From a bacterium (lineage in GTDB: Bacteria; Pseudomonadota; Alphaproteobacteria; Caulobacterales; Hyphomonadaceae), in NCBI GenBank assembly GCA_016125045.1, contig WGML01000005.1:146516-210515 (forward strand): a stretch of DNA of 64,000 nucleotides. The letters are read 5' to 3'. Positions 17,720 through 26,672 of this stretch are shown here, one piece after another. The notes under the pieces were generated by a model. The model searched no databases. It saw nothing but the letters and a program-made list of their open reading frames with translations, and was not told where the DNA came from. Position numbers and translations under genes: made by a program. Within the stretch, counting starts at the first letter, position 1; every line of letters starts with the position of its first letter.

Positions 17720-18679
17720 ATGGTTTTCGTCCTTATCGCGGTTGGCTTGGCGATGCTCGTCGCCGGCGGCGAAATGCTCGTGCGCGGAGCGGTGGCGCTC
17801 GCCAAACGCTTCGGCATGTCGCCGCTTCTCATCGGCCTCACCCTCGTCGGATTCGGCACATCGGCGCCGGAGCTCGTCACCAGCATCAACGCCGCCCTCG
17901 CCGGGTCGCCCGGCATCGCGGTCGGCAATGTCGTCGGCAGCAACATCGCCAACATCCTGCTCATTCTGGGCGTGAGCGCCCTCATTTTCCCGGTCGCCGT
18001 GGCGTCGGGTCCGTTCCGCCGCGACGGAACGGCGCTGGCGATCGCGACTGTCCTCTGCGTCCTCGCCGTCCTCGCGGGGCAGCTGACGCTCTGGATGGGG
18101 CTTGGCCTCGTCGCGGCGCTCATCGCCTACATCGCGATCGCCTGGTTCCAGGATCGCAAGGCGCAAGCCGCGCTCGCCCCGGAGGTTCTGGGCGCGCCCG
18201 CCACCGCATCCACCGGCCCGGCGGGTAGTCTCATCGAGATCGCGCTCGTGGTCGCCGGCCTTGCATCGACCATCGTCGGGGCGAACCTCCTCGTGACGGG
18301 CGCGATCGACCTCGCCTCCAGCTTCGGCGTTCCGGAGTCCGTCATCGGCCTCACCATTGTCGCGGTCGGCACCTCACTGCCCGAGCTTGTCACGTCGGTC
18401 ATGGCGGCGCTGCGCAAGCACAGCGACCTCGCCTTCGGCAACATCGTCGGCAGCAACATCTACAACATTTTCGGCATTCTCGGCGCGACCGCCGTCATCC
18501 ATCCGATCGCCGTGCCGCCGGAGATCGCTCGCCTTGACATCTGGGTGATGGCCGCCGCGACCGCGGCGCTGTTCATCGTCACCATCACCGGCTGGCGGAT
18601 CGCCCGATGGGAGGGCGGCGTCATGGTGGCGGCTTACGCCGGTTATATCGGCTGGCTCGCGATGACGACCCTCGGCTGA
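17720..18679 (+). CDS. Calcium/sodium antiporter (CaCA family, YrbG type)
   Basis: 319 residues and about ten transmembrane helices made of two inverted repeats. Each repeat has the ion-binding signature: GFGTSAPELVTSI with GNVVGSNIANILLILG, then AVGTSLPELVTSV with GNIVGSNIYNIFGILG. It exchanges cytoplasmic Ca2+ for Na+ or H+ across the inner membrane. The gene is monocistronic, with a GC-rich hairpin 6 bp after its stop that it shares with the convergent protease gene. Confidence 0.9.
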   Translation: MVFVLIAVGLAMLVAGGEMLVRGAVALAKRFGMSPLLIGLTLVGFGTSAPELVTSINAALAGSPGIAVGNVVGSNIANILLILGVSALIFPVAVASGPFRRDGTALAIATVLCVLAVLAGQLTLWMGLGLVAALIAYIAIAWFQDRKAQAALAPEVLGAPATASTGPAGSLIEIALVVAGLASTIVGANLLVTGAIDLASSFGVPESVIGLTIVAVGTSLPELVTSVMAALRKHSDLAFGNIVGSNIYNIFGILGATAVIHPIAVPPEIARLDIWVMAAATAALFIVTITGWRIARWEGGVMVAAYAGYIGWLAMTTLG

Positions 18680-18684
18680 CGGAT

Positions 18685-18704
18685 CGGCGGGCCGAAGCCC
18701 GCCG
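18685..18704. terminator. Hairpin between convergent genes
   Basis: A perfect 8-bp inverted repeat (CGGCGGGC, loop CGAA, GCCCGCCG) lies between the stops of the calcium/sodium antiporter (18679) and the S8 protease (18714). No strong T run follows on either strand, so it may act as a weak bidirectional or 3'-stabilising structure. Confidence 0.55.
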
Positions 18705-18713
18705 CCTTCACCG

Positions 18714-21700
18714 CTAGAAACCGAGATTGAACCTCAGGCCCACGACGTCGCCGACCCCGGCCCCAACGCCGCCGACCGCCGATCCCTCGCCCGTTTCCGC
18801 GCGCAGGAACGCCGCGATTTCGGCCCGGTCGCCCATGATCGGCCGGGCGTAGAAGGCTTCAAGCGCCATCACCCGCTCGCGGCCCGAGATCGAGGTCCGG
18901 CGAACCACCTGACCGATGTCGCCCGTCGTGCGGTCGACCACCTCAAAGCCGGACACATCAAGCGCGCCCGTCTCGATGTGCATCGGCTGAACGAGCGCGA
19001 GCCGCGCCCGGTCGGTCTTGCCGAACACGCCATTGAAATCGAGCGCCGCCTCGAAGGCGGTCGACTGCACCCCGGCGTCGGTGACGCCAAGGCCCTGCAC
19101 GCCGTCGCTGCCACGCGTCCGGCCATAGGTCGCGGATCCTGTGAAGTTCAGCCGGTCGTTGAGCGCATAGTTCAGTCCCACGGTCACCGCATCGGTGCGG
19201 GAACGACCCGTGAAGTCCGTCGGATCAAGCGACTGCACGCCGAGCAGGCCATTACGCTCCTCAAGATAGGTGTAGCCGGCCGTCACCTCGGCGCGATCGC
19301 CGAACGCCCTCGACACCGAGGCGTTCGTCGCCATCGCGCGATACGTCCCGAGCCCTTGATAGAGCGGCCGTTCCTCGCGTGACAGCGGATCGATTTCCAC
19401 CGCATCGAACCGACGTTCCGTCACGCCGAGATTGAACCGGAGACCGCCATATTGCGGGCTCTCCACCCGGGCGAACGCACCGCCGGAGGCAAGTCCGAGC
19501 AGCGGGTTTCCGCCTCCCGTCGCCTGAGCGAACGCGCCATCCCACGTCCCCGCCTGGCCATTGAGCGCCCGCGCGCCCTCGCCGTTGCCGAACCGCACGG
19601 TAAGGTCCTCCGGCGACGTGAGCGCAAACTCCGTGCGGTACGGCATACCGCCATCACGCACCTGTTCCTGCAGCGCGAGCGGACTTGCCGACATCTTCAG
19701 GTTCCAGCCGAACGGATTGGCGACCTGCGCATTGTCGACAAGACGGCGGTCCCCGGTTGGCGACCAGGCGTTCAGCGCACCGTGGACGTAGGACCGGAAC
19801 GCTTCGCTCGACCCGAGCACGCGCTCGGTCGTGCCGGTGAGGCTGGCATCGAGCGGCGCCACGAAGTCGCGATAGGTGTCGCCTAGGCGCTCGAACACGG
19901 TCAGCCCCGCGCCCGACGCCCCCCAGATCCGTGCGGTCGGGGCGCGCCGCTGGCGGTGAAGCAACAGCGCTTCGCTGCGCGCACCGGACCCGCGCGCCTC
20001 ATACGTGAAGACGTCGCCCAGATTGATCGGAGCCTGGGCCGCCGCGATGTCGAGCATACCGTGCCCGTACACCGGATCGACCCCCGGCGCGCCAAGATCG
20101 CGCGCGGTGTTGAGGATGAGGTCGACCGTCGCGCCCGGGTGCTGCCGCAGCCAGCCCCAGCGGTCCTGCAGGAGCGCGATCGCTCCCGTGACCAGCGGCG
20201 CCGCCAGCGACGTGCCGGACTGACGGGTGACCCCGCCATTGCCGTCCGAAACCAGGATCCATTCGCCCGGAGCGACGATGAACCGGTTCATCAACCGGTT
20301 GCGATCCTCGCATGCGCCGCCCGTGGTAAGACAGGCGAGGCCGGGCGTGTTGGAAAAGGGAGAGATCACTCCCGTCGGCCCGACGGACCCCACCACCAGT
20401 AGGTGGGGCTGGCTTGCGGAACTCCAGTCGATGTTCTGCGCCTGCGCGAGGCCGTCATTGCCCGCAGCGTGGACGTAGATCGTGCGGCCGGCGGTCGCCT
20501 GGACCCCGGCGTCGCTGTAAACATTCGCCCAATCCGGATGCAGCGTGTACCCCGGCACGCCGAGCGACATGTTGACGACGCTCGCCCCGGCGCCGACGAC
20601 CGATGTGACGGCGCTCGTCACGTCCGCCCAGCCCGCCGTCAGCGTCGAGTCATACGGGTTGTACGCCGCGATCGACGCGCGTGGCGCGATGCCCATCAGC
20701 CCCCGTCCGTCGAACGGCGAGACGAGAAGGCTCGCCACCGCCGCGCCGTGGCCGGTTCCGGTTTCGGAATAGCCGCCGGTCGAGATCAGCCGGCTGTCGA
20801 CGCCGGCGCCGCTGGCGACCGAGAAATCGACAAGCCCGATGACCGATGTGCGGCCGCCGCCCTGCCGGGTCGCCAGCGCCGGCGACCAGTTGACGTTGCG
20901 CATCCAGTAGTCGACCTGGTCGCGCCCCGAAAACCCCATGAGCCCGTCATACCAGGCGAAGAAGAAGGATTCCCGGCCGTAGGTGTTGACCCGTCCGAAG
21001 GACGACGGATCAGCAAGATCGATCCCGTAGCGCGCAAGCAGGTCCGCCACGAAGCCCTCGCGGAAGGACCGACCCGTCCGCGCCTCCACCGCACGCCCCC
21101 AGAAGGCCTCCGAACGCGAGATCAGTGCTTCGAACATGCCGGGCAGATCCCCGGCGTCCGCGGAAAAGGGCGCGATGTCGCCCCAAGCGGCCCGCAACTC
21201 GCCCATGAAGGGTGAAATGTCGCCCCAGAACGGCGCGATGTCCCCATAGAAGGGTGAAATGTCCCCGTAGAACGGCGAGATATCTCCATAGAACGGAGCA
21301 ATATCCCCGTAGAACGGAGCGATGTCTCCGTAGAACGGAGAGATGTCCCCGTAGAACGGAGAGATGTCCCCGTAGAACGGAGAGATGTCCCCGTAGAACG
21401 GCGAGATATCGCCCCAAAACGGAGAGATGTCGCCGTAGAAGGGCGAGATGTCGCCCCAGAAAGGAGAGATGTCCCTGTAGAAGGGCGAGATGTCTCCCCA
21501 GAACGGAGAGATGTCGCCGTAGAAAGGCGAGATGTCTCCCCAGAACGGAGAGATGTCGCCGTAGAAAGGCGAGATGTCTCCCCAGAACGGAGAGATGTCC
21601 CCGTAGAAAGGCGAGATGTCTCCCCAGAACGGAGAGATGTCGCCGTAGAAAGGCGAGATGTCTCCCCAGAACGGAGAGATGTCCCCGTAGAACGGGCTGA

Positions 21701-21866
21701 CATCCCCATAAAGCGCCCGGATCGGCCCCCCTCGCGTCAGGGATGTCGACTCCCCGCCGGGCGCCGTCGAGGTCGCCTCTACCGGGTCAGCAGCCGCCGC
21801 GGGTAAAAAAGCCGAACTTGCCGCGATCGCGATAACGGAAACGTAAGAAATGCGTGCTTTATTCAT
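18714..21866 (-). CDS. Subtilisin-like (S8) autotransporter with GDISPF heptad-repeat N-terminus
   Basis: 1050 residues from the ATG at 21866, which gives a signal peptide ending near PAAAADP. Residues 53-234 are 26 tandem heptads, mostly GDISPF followed by Y or W. The S8 domain follows, with a catalytic triad of about Asp347 (IGLVDFS), His373 (GTGHGAAVASLL) and Ser553 (SGTSLAAPLV), and the oxyanion Asn in HAAGND. Roughly the last 280 residues look like beta-barrel strands and end GLRFNLGF, as expected for an autotransporter translocator. The protein is probably displayed on or released from the cell surface. A CtrA-type box lies 54 bp upstream of the start. The role of the aromatic repeats is unknown. 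Confidence 0.85.
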   Translation of the reverse strand: MNKARISYVSVIAIAASSAFLPAAAADPVEATSTAPGGESTSLTRGGPIRALYGDVSPFYGDISPFWGDISPFYGDISPFWGDISPFYGDISPFWGDISPFYGDISPFWGDISPFYGDISPFWGDISPFYRDISPFWGDISPFYGDISPFWGDISPFYGDISPFYGDISPFYGDISPFYGDIAPFYGDIAPFYGDISPFYGDISPFYGDIAPFWGDISPFMGELRAAWGDIAPFSADAGDLPGMFEALISRSEAFWGRAVEARTGRSFREGFVADLLARYGIDLADPSSFGRVNTYGRESFFFAWYDGLMGFSGRDQVDYWMRNVNWSPALATRQGGGRTSVIGLVDFSVASGAGVDSRLISTGGYSETGTGHGAAVASLLVSPFDGRGLMGIAPRASIAAYNPYDSTLTAGWADVTSAVTSVVGAGASVVNMSLGVPGYTLHPDWANVYSDAGVQATAGRTIYVHAAGNDGLAQAQNIDWSSASQPHLLVVGSVGPTGVISPFSNTPGLACLTTGGACEDRNRLMNRFIVAPGEWILVSDGNGGVTRQSGTSLAAPLVTGAIALLQDRWGWLRQHPGATVDLILNTARDLGAPGVDPVYGHGMLDIAAAQAPINLGDVFTYEARGSGARSEALLLHRQRRAPTARIWGASGAGLTVFERLGDTYRDFVAPLDASLTGTTERVLGSSEAFRSYVHGALNAWSPTGDRRLVDNAQVANPFGWNLKMSASPLALQEQVRDGGMPYRTEFALTSPEDLTVRFGNGEGARALNGQAGTWDGAFAQATGGGNPLLGLASGGAFARVESPQYGGLRFNLGVTERRFDAVEIDPLSREERPLYQGLGTYRAMATNASVSRAFGDRAEVTAGYTYLEERNGLLGVQSLDPTDFTGRSRTDAVTVGLNYALNDRLNFTGSATYGRTRGSDGVQGLGVTDAGVQSTAFEAALDFNGVFGKTDRARLALVQPMHIETGALDVSGFEVVDRTTGDIGQVVRRTSISGRERVMALEAFYARPIMGDRAEIAAFLRAETGEGSAVGGVGAGVGDVVGLRFNLGF
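21165..21710 (-). repeat. 26-unit 21-bp coding tandem repeat (GDISPF-Y/W)
   Basis: Exactly 546 bp made of twenty-six 21-bp units in phase with the protease frame. From the N-terminal side, Y and W units alternate through about 14 units, giving a 42-bp higher-order period with nearly identical DNA. Then come mainly Y units with S-to-A changes, and a degenerate unit (MGELRAA) next to last. Near-identity of neighbouring 42-bp blocks points to recent slippage or unequal crossing-over. Confidence 0.97.
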
Positions 21867-21919
21867 AGCCTTGCCCCAGACGTAATTCGCGTCTTGGGGG
21901 AATTCGTATATGCGCTTGG

Positions 21920-21935
21920 TTAACAATTTGTTAAC
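21920..21935. promoter_or_regulatory. CtrA-type binding box
   Basis: The sequence TTAACAATTTGTTAAC fits the full CtrA consensus TTAA-N7-TTAA(C) exactly and is itself nearly palindromic. It lies 54 bp upstream of the protease start and about 400 bp from motA. In alphaproteobacteria the cell-cycle regulator CtrA uses such boxes to control division, flagellar and surface genes. The protease is the nearer target. Confidence 0.6.
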
Positions 21936-22334
21936 GAAAACGCGAATCTTTGCACTGATTCGTAAATAATTTGTTGCGCCTTATTTTTTCAATAAAAACA
22001 GGGCGAGAGATTGAGACGGGGGCCTCACTCACGCCTTTCGCGACGTCACCCCTCGCCTCTGGGGCGCTCGGATCAGCCCCTGTTGACACGTGTTGGCGGT
22101 GAACCGCCGCAAAGAAAATCAACCAGCTGCGCGACGGATCGCTGTCAAGACTTCGCGTCTCGGACGACCCCCGCTGACCCCTCCCCAAACCCCCGCCTGA
22201 CACGGGCGGGCCATCACGCCAACCCGACCCATCCCTATCGATACTGCGGATTTTTCTTGCCCTCGAAACAGCGCGTTAAGCTTGATCAGGCATAAACGCC
22301 GTCGGTTGAGTTCCCGCCCGCCGAAGGCTTCGTC
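21936..22334. other. AT-richer intergenic region between the protease and motA
   Basis: About 400 bp with no supported gene. It is AT-rich next to the CtrA box (ttattttttcaataaaaac near 21980) and GC-rich closer to motA. It should hold the divergent promoters of the surface protease and motA. I saw no riboswitch or small RNA that I could defend. Confidence 0.5.
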
Positions 22335-23198
22335 ATGTTCCAGATCATCGGCATTGTGATTGTTTGCGGCATGGTGTTCGGCGGCTTCCTGCTCGCCGGC
22401 GGCCATCTCGACGTGATCATCGCCGCCCTGCCATTCGAGATGATGATGATCGGCGGGGCGGCCGTCGGCGCCTTCCTTATCGGAAACTCCTTTCCCACCG
22501 TGCTCGCGGCGGTCGGCGGGTTCGGCAAGATCATGGCGGGACCGAAGTGGAAAGCCAAGGATTACAAGGACCTGCTTTCTCTCCTCTTCATCCTCACCAA
22601 GACGATGAAGACCAAGGGCGTGGTCGCGATCGAGGCTCATATCGAGAACCCGAAAGAGTCGACCATCTTCCAGAACTACCCCAAGATTCTGAAGGACCAC
22701 TTCGCCACGGACCTCATCTGCGACACGCTGCGGATGATGACGATGAACCTCGAAGACCCGCACCAGGTCGAGGACATCATCGATAAGCAGATCGAAAAAC
22801 ATCACCATGAGGCGCACAACGCCTCGCACGCGATCCAGAACATGGCGGACGCGCTCCCGGCTCTCGGCATCGTCGCCGCCGTGCTCGGCATCATCAAGAC
22901 GATGGGCGCGATCAGCCAGCCGCCGGAATATCTGGGCAAGCTGATCGGGTCGGCGCTCGTCGGAACGTTTCTTGGCGTGTTCCTCGCCTATGGCTTTGTC
23001 GGCCCGTTCGCCGCGAGGCTCGGTCAGATCATCGACGAGGAAGGCGCGTTCTACAAGATCATCAAGGACGTCCTGGTCGCCCACCTGCATGGCAACGCCG
23101 CCCAGGTGTCGGTGGAAATCGGGCGCGGTCAGATTCCCTCCGGCTCCCAGCCCTCCTTCGCGGACCTCGAGGAAGCATTGTCGGCAGTCACGATCTGA
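22335..23198 (+). CDS. motA: Flagellar motor stator protein MotA
   Basis: 287 residues. Four transmembrane helices are visible: two at the N-terminus (IIGIVIVCGMVFGGFLLAGG, then PFEMMMIGGAAVGAFLIGN) and two near residues 170-215 (ALGIVAAVLGIIKTMGA, SALVGTFLGVFLAYGFVGP). The cytoplasmic loop carries charged residues for contact with FliG. MotA pairs with MotB to form the proton-driven stator. motB is not adjacent, as is also the case in Caulobacter. The cell is therefore probably flagellated at some stage. Confidence 0.95.
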   Translation: MFQIIGIVIVCGMVFGGFLLAGGHLDVIIAALPFEMMMIGGAAVGAFLIGNSFPTVLAAVGGFGKIMAGPKWKAKDYKDLLSLLFILTKTMKTKGVVAIEAHIENPKESTIFQNYPKILKDHFATDLICDTLRMMTMNLEDPHQVEDIIDKQIEKHHHEAHNASHAIQNMADALPALGIVAAVLGIIKTMGAISQPPEYLGKLIGSALVGTFLGVFLAYGFVGPFAARLGQIIDEEGAFYKIIKDVLVAHLHGNAAQVSVEIGRGQIPSGSQPSFADLEEALSAVTI

Positions 23199-23224
23199 GG
23201 AAACCCGACGAGCGGTCCCGATGA

Positions 23225-24181
23225 TCAGGCGGGCAGCCGCCGACCTTCCGCATCAAACACCAGTATCGCGTCTGGCTCGACAAAAGCATTGATGACAAGG
23301 CCTGGCGCCGGATCATCTCCGTCGACAATCATTGACCAGTGGGCACCTGCAAAGCCGAGCCTCGCGACGCGCTTGGCGCCGGTGGCCGTCGTGTCCTCGA
23401 CCCGGACAGCGAACCGCAGGGCCGCCTCGCTCGTCCGGCGACGCGTGATGTGTTCGGCCCGAAAGGCGATGCTGTAGCGCCCGGGTCCGGCCTGTCGCAC
23501 AGCCGCTGGCGGTTCGAGGGTCGAGCCGTCGGTCAAGCGAAAACGGTCGCCGGTCGCTTCGACTTCAATGACGTTGAGGCCGGGGTTGGCCAGCAGCCGG
23601 GCCGCCGCCAGCGTTTCCGGGCGTCGCAGAAGATCAACAGCCGGTCCCACCTGCAGAAGGCGACCGTCTTCAATCACTGCGATCTGGCCGCCCTCCCCCG
23701 CCGCCAGGACGAGAGCGTCGTCAGGATGCGTGGTCACCAGAACGACCGCCGGCCCGCCTCGGGCGAGCGCCTGTGCGATCCGCTCTCTCGCCTTGCCGCG
23801 GGAGGCGTCGTCGTGACCCGCCAACGGATCGTCGAGAATAACCAGTTCCGCGCCCGTCTGCGCAAGGACCCGGCCGATCCGGTCGCCCTCATCCTTTGCG
23901 CGACCATCGCCTGACCGCCTGACCGTCCGTCGCGACAGCGTTTTCAGTCTTTGGGCTCTTTTGGAGAGCCGGTGCAGCGGCTCGCCCGCCAGCGTCACGC
24001 GGCCCGAAGTCGGCTTGTCACGGCCATCGCAGAGGCGCGCCAGCGCACGGGTGAGCGCCGCGTCGCTCACAATGATCGCCAGCCGTCCTCCCGCTCCCAC
24101 GCTCAGCGTCAACGGCGCGATCGCCGGGCCGCGCGACCAGAGCGCCGCCGAGGATCGCGCGGCCCGTTCGAGTTTCAACAT
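23225..24181 (-). CDS. Shrunken ABC-ATPase-like protein lacking Walker A and signature
   Basis: About 318 residues from the ATG at 24181. The architecture recalls MalK/UgpC sugar-transport ATPases: TSGRVTLAGEPLHRLSKR after the first strands, a Walker-B-like AELVILDDPLAGHDD near residue 111, an H-loop in VLVTTHPDDAL near 152, EDGRLLQVGPAVDLLRRPE, and a C-terminal TOBE-like domain (IAFRAEHI). The P-loop position reads AIIVSDAALTRALARL, with no GxxGxGKS/T. The Q-loop and LSGGQ helical region is missing, and the catalytic Glu is Asp. ATP hydrolysis is therefore doubtful. No permease or binding protein lies beside it. It is divergent from macA across about 230 bp. Confidence 0.6.
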   Translation of the reverse strand: MLKLERAARSSAALWSRGPAIAPLTLSVGAGGRLAIIVSDAALTRALARLCDGRDKPTSGRVTLAGEPLHRLSKRAQRLKTLSRRTVRRSGDGRAKDEGDRIGRVLAQTGAELVILDDPLAGHDDASRGKARERIAQALARGGPAVVLVTTHPDDALVLAAGEGGQIAVIEDGRLLQVGPAVDLLRRPETLAAARLLANPGLNVIEVEATGDRFRLTDGSTLEPPAAVRQAGPGRYSIAFRAEHITRRRTSEAALRFAVRVEDTTATGAKRVARLGFAGAHWSMIVDGDDPAPGLVINAFVEPDAILVFDAEGRRLPA

Positions 24182-24413
24182 TCGGGCGGCCCTCCCCCGG
24201 AGATCCGTCAGGCCGCTTTCAGACGGCCGCCTGACAAATCCCCGGCCGAGAATAGGCCCGCCGAACTTTCGCGTCAAAGGCGGTGCGAGAGCGCCGGCGC
24301 ATCGGTGTTCGCTGAATTTTGCGTGATGAATCGACGGAAGCCATGACCCAATGGCATTGAACGCCCGTATGGATCGTCGCACCGCAACCCGCGACGACGC
24401 AGGAGCGACCCTA

Positions 24414-25940
24414 ATGAATCGTCTGATTCTGTTCGGCGGCGTCGCCGCCGCGATCGCTGGCATTGGCGGAACCGTTGTCCTGCTTGGCAGCCCGGCGTCG
24501 GCCGCGAAGGCCGCCTTTGAATATGAGACCAGGGCGGTCGACAAAGGCGCGGTGCAGCGGATCGTCTCCGCCTCGGGTCAGGTTCGCGCGCTCACCCAGG
24601 TCGAGGTCGGCTCGGAGGTGTCTGGTCGCATCATCGAGCTGAAGGCGGACTATAACTCACAGGTCAAGGCCGGTGACATTCTGGCGCGCATCGACCCGCA
24701 GACCTTCGACACGCAGGTGCGCAGCGCCGAGGCGAATCTTCGGTCCGCCGAGGCGACCATATCCATCCAGCGCGCCTCCATCGAGAAGGCGCGCGCAACG
24801 CTCGAGAATTCGCGAAAGTCCTACACCCGGCAGAAGAACCTGTTCGAACAGGAAGCGATCTCGCAGGCGTCCATGGAGCAGTCCGAACGGGACATCGCCG
24901 TCGCGACGGCTGACCTCGAACTCAGCGAAGCGCAGCTCACTTCGGCGCTGGCGGCGCGTGAACAGCGCAAGGCGGCGCTGGAATCGGCCCGGGTCGATCT
25001 TTCGCGCACCCTGATCCGCTCTCCGATTGACGGAGTGGTGATCGACCGCTCCATCGAAGTGGGTCAGACCGTTCAGGCGTCGTTCTCCGCGCCGAAGCTC
25101 TTCATCATCGCCCAGGACCTGTCCGACATCCGGATCGACGCCGAGGTGGTCGAGTCGGACATCGGCGGCCTCGACTCAGGGGACCCGGTAACCTTCACGG
25201 TCGACGCTTATCCCGGCGAGCGGTTCACCGGCGTGGTGGAACAGGTGCGCAAGGCGGGCGTCGAGCGCTCCAACGTGGTGACCTACACCGTGGTGGTGGC
25301 GGCTCAAAACCCCCGGCTCATGCTCCTTCCCGGAATGACCGCAAATGTCGAGATCACCGCTGAACAGCGCAATGATGTGCTCCGCATCAGCAGCGACGCC
25401 TTGAGATTCTCGCCGCCCAAGGAGATTCAGGAAGCCCTCGCGGCCGCCGAGGGGACCGCCCAGGGCGGCGGTCAAGCCGGCGGTGGTTCGGGCGGAGGGT
25501 TTGGCGGCGGCGGTCCGGGTGGCGGACGGGGCGGTCCTCCCTTTGGCGAGTGGCTCGCAGCAGCCGGCGTCGACGCGCCACGCATCCAGACGATCACCGC
25601 CGAAATGCGTGAGGAAATCCAGAAAGTGATGCCGCGCCAGGGCGCGCAGAGCTTTGGGCCTCCGCCGGACATGCAGGCCCTGCGTCAGCGCATGACCGGC
25701 ATTCAGGACACGGTGATGAAGCGCAATCTCTCGCCGGAGGAATATGCCAGATACGCCGAACAGCGCGCGCAGGCCCAACAGATCAAGCGCGCTCCGGCCT
25801 ATGTGCTCACCGCGGACGGAACGCTCGAGCGCAAGATGCTCGTGATCGGAATCAATGACGGCAATCAGGTGGAAATCCTCCGCGGCGCGGAAGCAGGCGA
25901 CCAGTTCATCGTCCGGTCCAAGGCGAAGGCGGCGAAGTGA
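24414..25940 (+). CDS. macA: MacA-like periplasmic adaptor subunit
   Basis: 508 residues. The ATG at 24414 is supported by AGGAG about 9 bp upstream; a frame to 24351 has no such site. An N-terminal membrane anchor is followed by a biotinyl-lipoyl half (ASGQVRALTQVEVGSEVSGR), a long coiled-coil hairpin (about residues 95-200), the second lipoyl half and a beta-barrel. It bridges an inner-membrane MacB transporter and an outer-membrane channel. Near residues 345-375 there is an unusual glycine-rich stretch, followed by a helical insert before the final domain. First gene of a four-gene efflux operon. Confidence 0.9.
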   Translation: MNRLILFGGVAAAIAGIGGTVVLLGSPASAAKAAFEYETRAVDKGAVQRIVSASGQVRALTQVEVGSEVSGRIIELKADYNSQVKAGDILARIDPQTFDTQVRSAEANLRSAEATISIQRASIEKARATLENSRKSYTRQKNLFEQEAISQASMEQSERDIAVATADLELSEAQLTSALAAREQRKAALESARVDLSRTLIRSPIDGVVIDRSIEVGQTVQASFSAPKLFIIAQDLSDIRIDAEVVESDIGGLDSGDPVTFTVDAYPGERFTGVVEQVRKAGVERSNVVTYTVVVAAQNPRLMLLPGMTANVEITAEQRNDVLRISSDALRFSPPKEIQEALAAAEGTAQGGGQAGGGSGGGFGGGGPGGGRGGPPFGEWLAAAGVDAPRIQTITAEMREEIQKVMPRQGAQSFGPPPDMQALRQRMTGIQDTVMKRNLSPEEYARYAEQRAQAQQIKRAPAYVLTADGTLERKMLVIGINDGNQVEILRGAEAGDQFIVRSKAKAAK

Positions 25941-26656
25941 GCGCCGGCGACCCGCCCCCTGCCCTCATCGCATGCCGGGATGTGACGAAAGTCTACCGTA
26001 TGGGCGATCAGGAGGTGCACGCGCTCGCCGGCGTCACGCTCGACATTTCGGCGGGCGAGTTCGTCGCCATCATGGGGCCGTCCGGCTCCGGGAAGTCTTC
26101 GCTGATGAATCTCATCGGCGCCCTTGATCGTCCGACGAGCGGAGAGATGTGGATCGCGGGTCGGGGGCTGTCACAGATGTCGAGTGATGAGCTTGCCGAT
26201 CTGCGCAACGAGACGCTCGGCTTCGTCTTCCAGCAGTTCAATCTCCTTCCCCGCCAGTCCGCGCTTGCAAACGTCAAGCTGCCGCTGCGCTACGCCCGGA
26301 CCGAAGTGACCGACGCGGATGCGCGCGCCGCGGAGTGTCTCGAACTCGTGGGCCTGGGCGACCGCATGGATCACCGCCCGATGCAGCTGTCCGGCGGGCA
26401 GCAGCAACGAGTCGCGATCGCTCGCGCGCTTGTCAACAAGCCCCGAATCCTGCTCGCGGATGAGCCGACCGGAGCGCTCGACACCCGCACAACAGAGGAA
26501 ATCATGGGCATCCTCACCCAACTCAATCGCCAGGGAATCACCATCATCGTGGTGACCCATGAGAGTGAAGTCGCAGAGTATGCCTCGCGGCAGATTCATT
26601 TCCGTGACGGAAACATCGAGGTCGACAGCGCCCGCCCGAACGCGAAGCGCGCATGA
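25937..26656 (+). CDS. MacB-type ABC transporter ATP-binding subunit
   Basis: 239 residues. A complete ABC ATPase: Walker A GPSGSGKSS, Q-loop FVFQQFN, signature LSGGQQQR, Walker B ILLADEPTGALD and H-loop VVTHE. This LolD/MacB-type ATPase powers the downstream FtsX-like permease. In E. coli MacB the ATPase and permease are one polypeptide; here they are separate genes. Its ATG overlaps the macA stop by 4 bp (GTGA context), supporting coupling. Confidence 0.93.
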   Translation: MSAGDPPPALIACRDVTKVYRMGDQEVHALAGVTLDISAGEFVAIMGPSGSGKSSLMNLIGALDRPTSGEMWIAGRGLSQMSSDELADLRNETLGFVFQQFNLLPRQSALANVKLPLRYARTEVTDADARAAECLELVGLGDRMDHRPMQLSGGQQQRVAIARALVNKPRILLADEPTGALDTRTTEEIMGILTQLNRQGITIIVVTHESEVAEYASRQIHFRDGNIEVDSARPNAKRA

Positions 26657-26672
26657 GCCGGAGGGAACGGAC

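Noticed and set aside
21212..21700. Arg/Cys-rich antisense frame over the repeat array
   Set aside because: A mirror of the 21-bp repeats on the other strand; no start context and no plausible protein.
21165..21710. 21-bp regular repeats as a CRISPR array
   Set aside because: The units are contiguous with no spacers, stay in frame for 26 heptads and lie inside a signal-peptide-bearing gene; no cas gene is present.
22335..23224. A motB gene next to motA
   Set aside because: The sequence after motA encodes an ABC-ATPase-like protein on the opposite strand; no MotB-like frame is present.
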